The translations under genes and the position numbers were made by a program. A stretch of DNA of 15,671 nucleotides from JACVRX01 sp035697245 (lineage in GTDB: Bacteria; Actinomycetota; Actinomycetes; Jiangellales; Jiangellaceae): NCBI GenBank assembly GCA_035697245.1, contig DASSDH010000060.1, positions 1 through 15,671 of the forward strand, in the 5' to 3' direction. The notes below the pieces were generated by a model that did not search any database, was not told where the DNA came from, and was given only the letters and a program-made list of their open reading frames with translations. Positions 13,226 through 15,671 of the stretch are shown one piece after another (the first letter of the stretch is position 1; each line of letters opens with the position of its first letter).

Positions 13226-13278
13226 GGTCGAGCGCGGTCGGTGGCGTCGCATGGTGCCAGGAGAATCGGCGCTCGACC
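13226..13278. repeat. 10-bp perfect inverted repeat
   Basis: GGTCGAGCGC (13226-13235) and GCGCTCGACC (13269-13278) are reverse complements with a 33-bp spacer. The pair sits in the gap (13184-13470) between the small HTH gene and the TetR gene end, where I see no gene. It may be a regulatory site, a terminator-like stem or the remains of a mobile end. Confidence 0.6.
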
Positions 13279-13470
13279 GCTACCGGTGGCCGACGCCCCG
13301 CACCATGAGTCGCTCGCGCCTCACGTGACGGCCCATTGCCCGTCCGGCAGCGTTCGGGTCATCGCTCTCGGGCTGCGACTCGGCGGTAGGTCGTTCGGGA
13401 AGGGAGGCGATCGTGGCGTCGGCGGCGACAGATCGTGCGCTCTCAACACCCAAGGTGAGGCCGGGCGGGG

Positions 13471-14088
13471 CTACACGCGAGGCGGCGCGAGAAGTTGGTC
13501 GGCGAGCGTCTCGGTGAGCCAGGTCTCGTACCGTTCCGGTGGCCAGCGCCGGTCGACGACGAGCAGCCCGTACACCTCGGGAGACACGAGGGCGTGGATG
13601 ATGTCACCGGCATCACGTTCTCGCAGCGTGGGCCGCAACGCACGCCGTCGTGCCAGAGCACGCGCGACTCGCCCTTGGCCTTCCTGCCGCTGGCGGGTGA
13701 GCTCGTCGAGCAGCGTCGCGGCGTCGGCGTCCGATGCGGCCGCGCTGGTGAGGATGCGATAGATCGCGGCTGTCCTCGCGTTCACCTTGGCAGCGATGTG
13801 AACGAAGCTCGCAACCATTTTCTTGGGGTCTGGATCGGCGAGGAGCGATCGAACGGGCGGGCGATCGGCGATCGGAACCGCCTCGTCGTCCCCTGCGATG
13901 GACACGTCGAGCAGGGCCTTGAGGATGCCGCGCTTGGACGAGAACAGCCGGTACACGGTGGCCGGCGGGACATCCGAGAGGGCGCTGATCGCGTCGATCG
14001 TCGTCGCCCCATGGCCGCGCTCGAGGAACAGGGTCTGGGCGGCGTCGATGACCGCGCGACGAGCCAGACGGGTCCGAGCCTGTGTCAC
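13471..14088 (-). CDS. TetR/AcrR family transcriptional regulator
   Basis: A 205-residue repressor. AVIDAAQTLFLERGHGATTIDAISALSDVPPATVYRLFSSKRGILKALLD is a textbook TetR N-terminal helix-turn-helix, with PPATVYRLFSSK as recognition helix. The remaining residues form the helical ligand and dimer domain, which is too variable to show the ligand. Two adjacent starts are possible, TTG at 14091 or GTG at 14088. I choose GTG because TAGTCT, a TAnnnT -10 box on the minus strand (14101-14096), ends 7 nt before it, and no SD is present. It is divergent from the DUF1801 gene, with a palindromic operator in the 80-bp gap. It therefore probably represses both itself and that gene. Confidence 0.93.
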   Translation of the reverse strand: MTQARTRLARRAVIDAAQTLFLERGHGATTIDAISALSDVPPATVYRLFSSKRGILKALLDVSIAGDDEAVPIADRPPVRSLLADPDPKKMVASFVHIAAKVNARTAAIYRILTSAAASDADAATLLDELTRQRQEGQGRVARALARRRALRPTLRERDAGDIIHALVSPEVYGLLVVDRRWPPERYETWLTETLADQLLAPPRV

Positions 14089-14103
14089 CAAGTTGAGACT
14101 AGC

Positions 14104-14120
14104 ACTCTCGTATCGAGAGT
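14104..14120. promoter_or_regulatory. TetR operator in the divergent promoter region
   Basis: ACTCTCG (14104-14110) and CGAGAGT (14114-14120) are perfect arms around TAT. Symmetry continues after one mismatch to AG (14101-14102) and CT (14122-14123), giving 23 bp. The site touches the probable -10 box of the TetR gene (14096-14101). It also overlaps a TACTAT (14123-14128) that could be the -10 box of the rightward gene. Size and placement are typical of TetR operators. Confidence 0.75.
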
Positions 14121-14168
14121 ACTACTATCAATCTTGACTTACCCCGTAATGAAGGAGGCCTGGAACAC

Positions 14169-14507
14169 ATGTTCACGAAGAAGGGCGACGCGGCCGTCCT
14201 CGCCAAGCTCGGCGATGCCCCCGCACAGTATCGGGAGATTGGAGAACGCCTGCACCGCATCATCCGGGAGAGCGCGCCGTCGCTCGAACCGATCGTACGC
14301 TGGGGACTCCCGTTCTACGTGAAGAACGGCAAGGACATCTGCTACATCAAACCAGACAAGGACTTCATCGCATTCGGCTTCGGCGAAGACGTGAACCCCG
14401 CTCTTGAGGAGGGCGCCCATATGCACCCGGTCGCGTGGACCCTGACCTCGCTGGACGCCGCGACGGAAGCCAAGATTGGCGCGCTCATCAAGAAGGCGGT
14501 GGCCTGA
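14169..14507 (+). CDS. DUF1801 domain-containing protein
   Basis: A 112-residue protein of the DUF1801 (YdhG-like) family. Its core is RIIRESAPSLEPIVRWGLPFYVKNGKDICYIKPDKDFIAFGFGED, with the conserved R-W-G-l-P-x-y and the K-x-x-I-x-F/G-F strand. It ends with ALIKKAVA. The family resembles the YjbR/CyaY-like iron or small-molecule binding fold; its biochemical role is not established. The ATG at 14169 has a strong AAGGAGG about 10 nt upstream. Transcription probably starts near 14135 under TetR control. The next start codon (14509) is one base after its stop, so it was originally co-transcribed with a small membrane protein that is now truncated. Confidence 0.85.
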   Translation: MFTKKGDAAVLAKLGDAPAQYREIGERLHRIIRESAPSLEPIVRWGLPFYVKNGKDICYIKPDKDFIAFGFGEDVNPALEEGAHMHPVAWTLTSLDAATEAKIGALIKKAVA

Positions 14508-14508
14508 C

Positions 14509-14586
14509 ATGGACGGCTGGCGGCGCGTGCACCGCATCTTGGCGGTGCTGTTCCTGCTAACCCCGATCTTTCATGTAACTCCGTGA
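14509..14586 (+). pseudogene. Truncated start of a small membrane-protein gene
   Basis: ATG at 14509, one base after the DUF1801 stop, opens MDGWRRVHRILAVLFLLTP, a basic N-terminus followed by a hydrophobic segment typical of a first transmembrane helix. The frame then runs into unrelated DNA and stops at 14584-14586 after 25 residues. The break point is near 14560-14575, where the IS-end-like sequence begins. Most likely the gene was interrupted by that insertion and the rest was lost or lies elsewhere. The full-length family cannot be named. Confidence 0.55.
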
Positions 14587-14690
14587 CCTGAGCGGCGCGC
14601 CCCCGCGAAAAACGCCCTCCTGGTAAGGGAAACTGCGCTTGTCGAATGCAGCAGGACCCAACCCAGGAGGGCACTTCCGAGGTGAACGCT
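14565..14690 (+). mobile_element. Remnant of an insertion-sequence left end with transposase leader
   Basis: Between the cut membrane-protein gene and an unrelated protein fragment lies about 125 bases. It has a perfect inverted repeat, GCCCTCCTGG (14614-14623) and CCAGGAGGGC (14663-14672), followed by GTG at 14682 with only a few codons before similarity ends. The layout is that of an IS left end plus transposase start, and it resembles leaders I associate with IS1380-type elements. I cannot confirm the family, and no transposase body remains. Limits are approximate. Confidence 0.45.
14614..14672 (+). promoter_or_regulatory. Leader hairpin covering the remnant transposase ribosome binding site
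   Basis: The right arm of the 10-bp inverted repeat contains AGGAGGG (14665-14671), the Shine-Dalgarno for the GTG at 14682. The left arm (14614-14623) would pair with it in any transcript entering from outside. Such stems limit transposase translation from read-through RNA in several IS families. Here only the relic is left. Confidence 0.5.
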
Positions 14691-14799
14691 AACTGCCGTC
14701 GCGCCGAACCTTGCGCAACGCGTGCAGCTCGATGCCGTGGTCGGTGGCATACGGCAGCGCCACATCGCGCACGTAGCAAAGCGTGGCGGGGTTCGCCAT
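14689..14799 (-). pseudogene. Fragment, possibly of a PAPS-reductase-like protein
   Basis: The minus strand reads NPATLCYVRDVALPYATDHG and then IELHALRKVRRDGS to a TAG at the IS junction. The pattern 'hPaTl-x-YVr-d-v-a-m-P-y-A-x-x-H-G-I-e-L' recalls PAPS-reductase/adenine-nucleotide alpha-hydrolase proteins common on actinobacterial phages and mobile elements. Only 36 residues remain, without the SGG/PP-loop start, so it cannot be functional. Assignment is from memory of the motif and is tentative. Confidence 0.35.
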
Positions 14800-14804
14800 G
14801 CCCG

Positions 14805-14833
14805 GCGACACGATCTGAATCGATCGCGATAAT
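14805..14833 (+). promoter_or_regulatory. Promoter of the cyclase-like gene
   Basis: GCGACA (14805-14810) and GATAAT (14828-14833) are 17 bp apart and match -35 and -10 consensus at four and five of six positions. The -10 box ends 8 nt before the ATG at 14842, so transcription should begin at or next to the start codon, giving a leaderless mRNA. No SD is visible before the ATG, which agrees. Confidence 0.6.
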
Positions 14834-14841
14834 GCCTCGCG

Positions 14842-15671
14842 ATGGCTGATCCGCAGGGCGGGCTCACGCTCCTGTTCACCGACATCGAGGGCTCGACCGT
14901 GCTCCTGCGCGAGCTCAAAGGGAGCTACGGCCTGCTGCTGCGAGTGCACCAGCGGATGCTCGAGCGATCATTCGACGACCATCACGGCCGCTCGATGGGC
15001 AGCGAAGGCGACAGCCTGTTTTACATCTTCCCGACCGCGAGGGACGCCGTGGCGGCGGCGGTGACGGCGCAGCAGCGAGTCGAGCACCACAGCTGGCCAG
15101 AAGGCGTTCGACTCAGGGTGCGGATCGGCATCCACCGCGGACCGGTGACGATCTCCGGCGGCGAGTACCTCGGCCTGACCGTCCACGAAGTTTCGCGGAT
15201 CTGCGCCGTCGCGCACGGCGGCCAGATCGTTTGCTCGTCGGTGGTCGTCGACGCCCTCGGCCGCGACCACGCCGGAGCCGAGCTGCGCGACCTTGGCACG
15301 TTCGTGCTCCGCGGCTTTCCCGCCGGCACGCGCCTGTTCCAGGTGTGTGCGCCGGGTCTCGACGACGAGTTCCCCCCGCTCCGTGACACCGTCCGGGCGG
15401 GGGGCTGCCGGATGTCGATCTGGTTCCGGCAGTCGGCGTCCCGCAGCCCGACGCCACGTACACCGGAGTCGTTGGGGTTCGAGACGGTCACCGGCAGGCC
15501 GCTCGGTGCAGGCACGGACGTGGAGATCCTCCCGGCGGCCCCCGAGGCCAGTGGCGCCTTTCGCATGATCGTCACCAGAGACGGCCACGTCGAGGAGGAG
15601 TACGACGGCCTGACCATCGGGGGCGCCACCGACGCCGCCACGGTCGTCAACGCCCATTCCCGCCTCATCCG
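14842..15671 (+). CDS. Class III adenylate/guanylate cyclase-like protein (3' partial)
   Basis: An open frame of 276 codons from ATG 14842 to the window edge, with no stop. Residues 8-165 are a class III nucleotidyl cyclase domain. LTLLFTDIEGSTVLLREL carries the first metal Asp (D14), GSEGDSLFYIF the second (D57), and RLRVRIGIHRGPV and GLTVHEVSRICAVAHGGQIVCSS the transition-state region, with R119 present but H115 where canonical enzymes have Asn. The purine-selecting Lys is not evident before D57. Related actinobacterial cyclase-like sensor proteins share the H substitution. LFQVCAPGLDDEFPPLR ends the domain as usual. What follows is not the ATPase commonly fused here: about 90 residues with codon bias but no domain I recognise. 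Catalysis is uncertain. Confidence 0.85.
   Translation, partial: MADPQGGLTLLFTDIEGSTVLLRELKGSYGLLLRVHQRMLERSFDDHHGRSMGSEGDSLFYIFPTARDAVAAAVTAQQRVEHHSWPEGVRLRVRIGIHRGPVTISGGEYLGLTVHEVSRICAVAHGGQIVCSSVVVDALGRDHAGAELRDLGTFVLRGFPAGTRLFQVCAPGLDDEFPPLRDTVRAGGCRMSIWFRQSASRSPTPRTPESLGFETVTGRPLGAGTDVEILPAAPEASGAFRMIVTRDGHVEEEYDGLTIGGATDAATVVNAHSRLI

Noticed and set aside
1..15671. CRISPR array, rRNA, complete tRNA gene, restriction-modification or toxin-antitoxin system
   Set aside because: No regularly spaced repeats, no rRNA-like stretch, only a tRNA 3' half, and no recognisable defence or toxin families.

Overview
The window is high-GC DNA from an actinobacterium. Evidence: strong GC bias at third codon positions, an F420-type luciferase-like oxidoreductase, a SARP/BTAD regulator, an Rv2258c-like methyltransferase, a class III cyclase, GTG/TTG starts and several starts that look leaderless. 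I cannot name genus or species. It reads as an accessory region: two tyrosine integrases, a complete-looking IS110 element, an IS remnant, a tRNA-derived attachment-site scar and several truncated genes surround a compact metabolic gene cluster.

Layout. 1-176: 3' end of a dihydrofolate-reductase-like (RibD C-terminal) gene. 363-1274: an intact tyrosine recombinase whose ribosome binding site lies in a 10-bp hairpin. About 1305-2755: an IS110-family element on the minus strand, with a DEDD/serine transposase and a structured leader that probably encodes its bridge RNA. 2780-3540: an ArsR repressor and a VOC (glyoxalase-fold) protein, overlapping by ATGA and preceded by a perfect dyad operator. 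3701-8554: a run of minus-strand genes, in transcription order F420-type oxidoreductase, SARP/BTAD-alpha/beta-hydrolase fusion, class I methyltransferase, Rv2258c-like methyltransferase (frameshifted), then a GNAT acetyltransferase. 8555-9187: a non-coding gap with a striking nested inverted repeat. 9188-10071: a MOSC protein (frameshifted). 10560-11809: a second, larger phage/ICE-type integrase (frameshifted), followed by the 3' 45 nt of a tRNA-Gly(GCC), which looks like an integration scar. 12101-13183: a GNAT fragment, an intact GNAT and a small HTH protein. 13471-14507: a TetR repressor divergent from a DUF1801 protein across a palindromic operator. 14509-14799: a truncated membrane-protein gene, an IS end and a protein fragment side by side. 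14842-end: a class III adenylate/guanylate cyclase-like gene that runs off the window.

The most coherent functional unit is the 8554-4266 cluster: an oxidoreductase, a regulator fused to a hydrolase, and two methyltransferases, with overlapping or nearly touching ends. This suggests modification of one small molecule or lipid, but the substrate is not visible in the sequence. Three otherwise well-conserved genes each lack exactly one base, two of them inside a 4-base G/C run. That pattern fits consensus errors as well as real decay, so those genes should not be called dead without checking. I found no unmistakably new system. The best leads are the SD-masking hairpin of the first integrase, the IS110 leader as a bridge RNA, the regulator-hydrolase fusion with its cluster, and the 48-bp nested inverted repeat.
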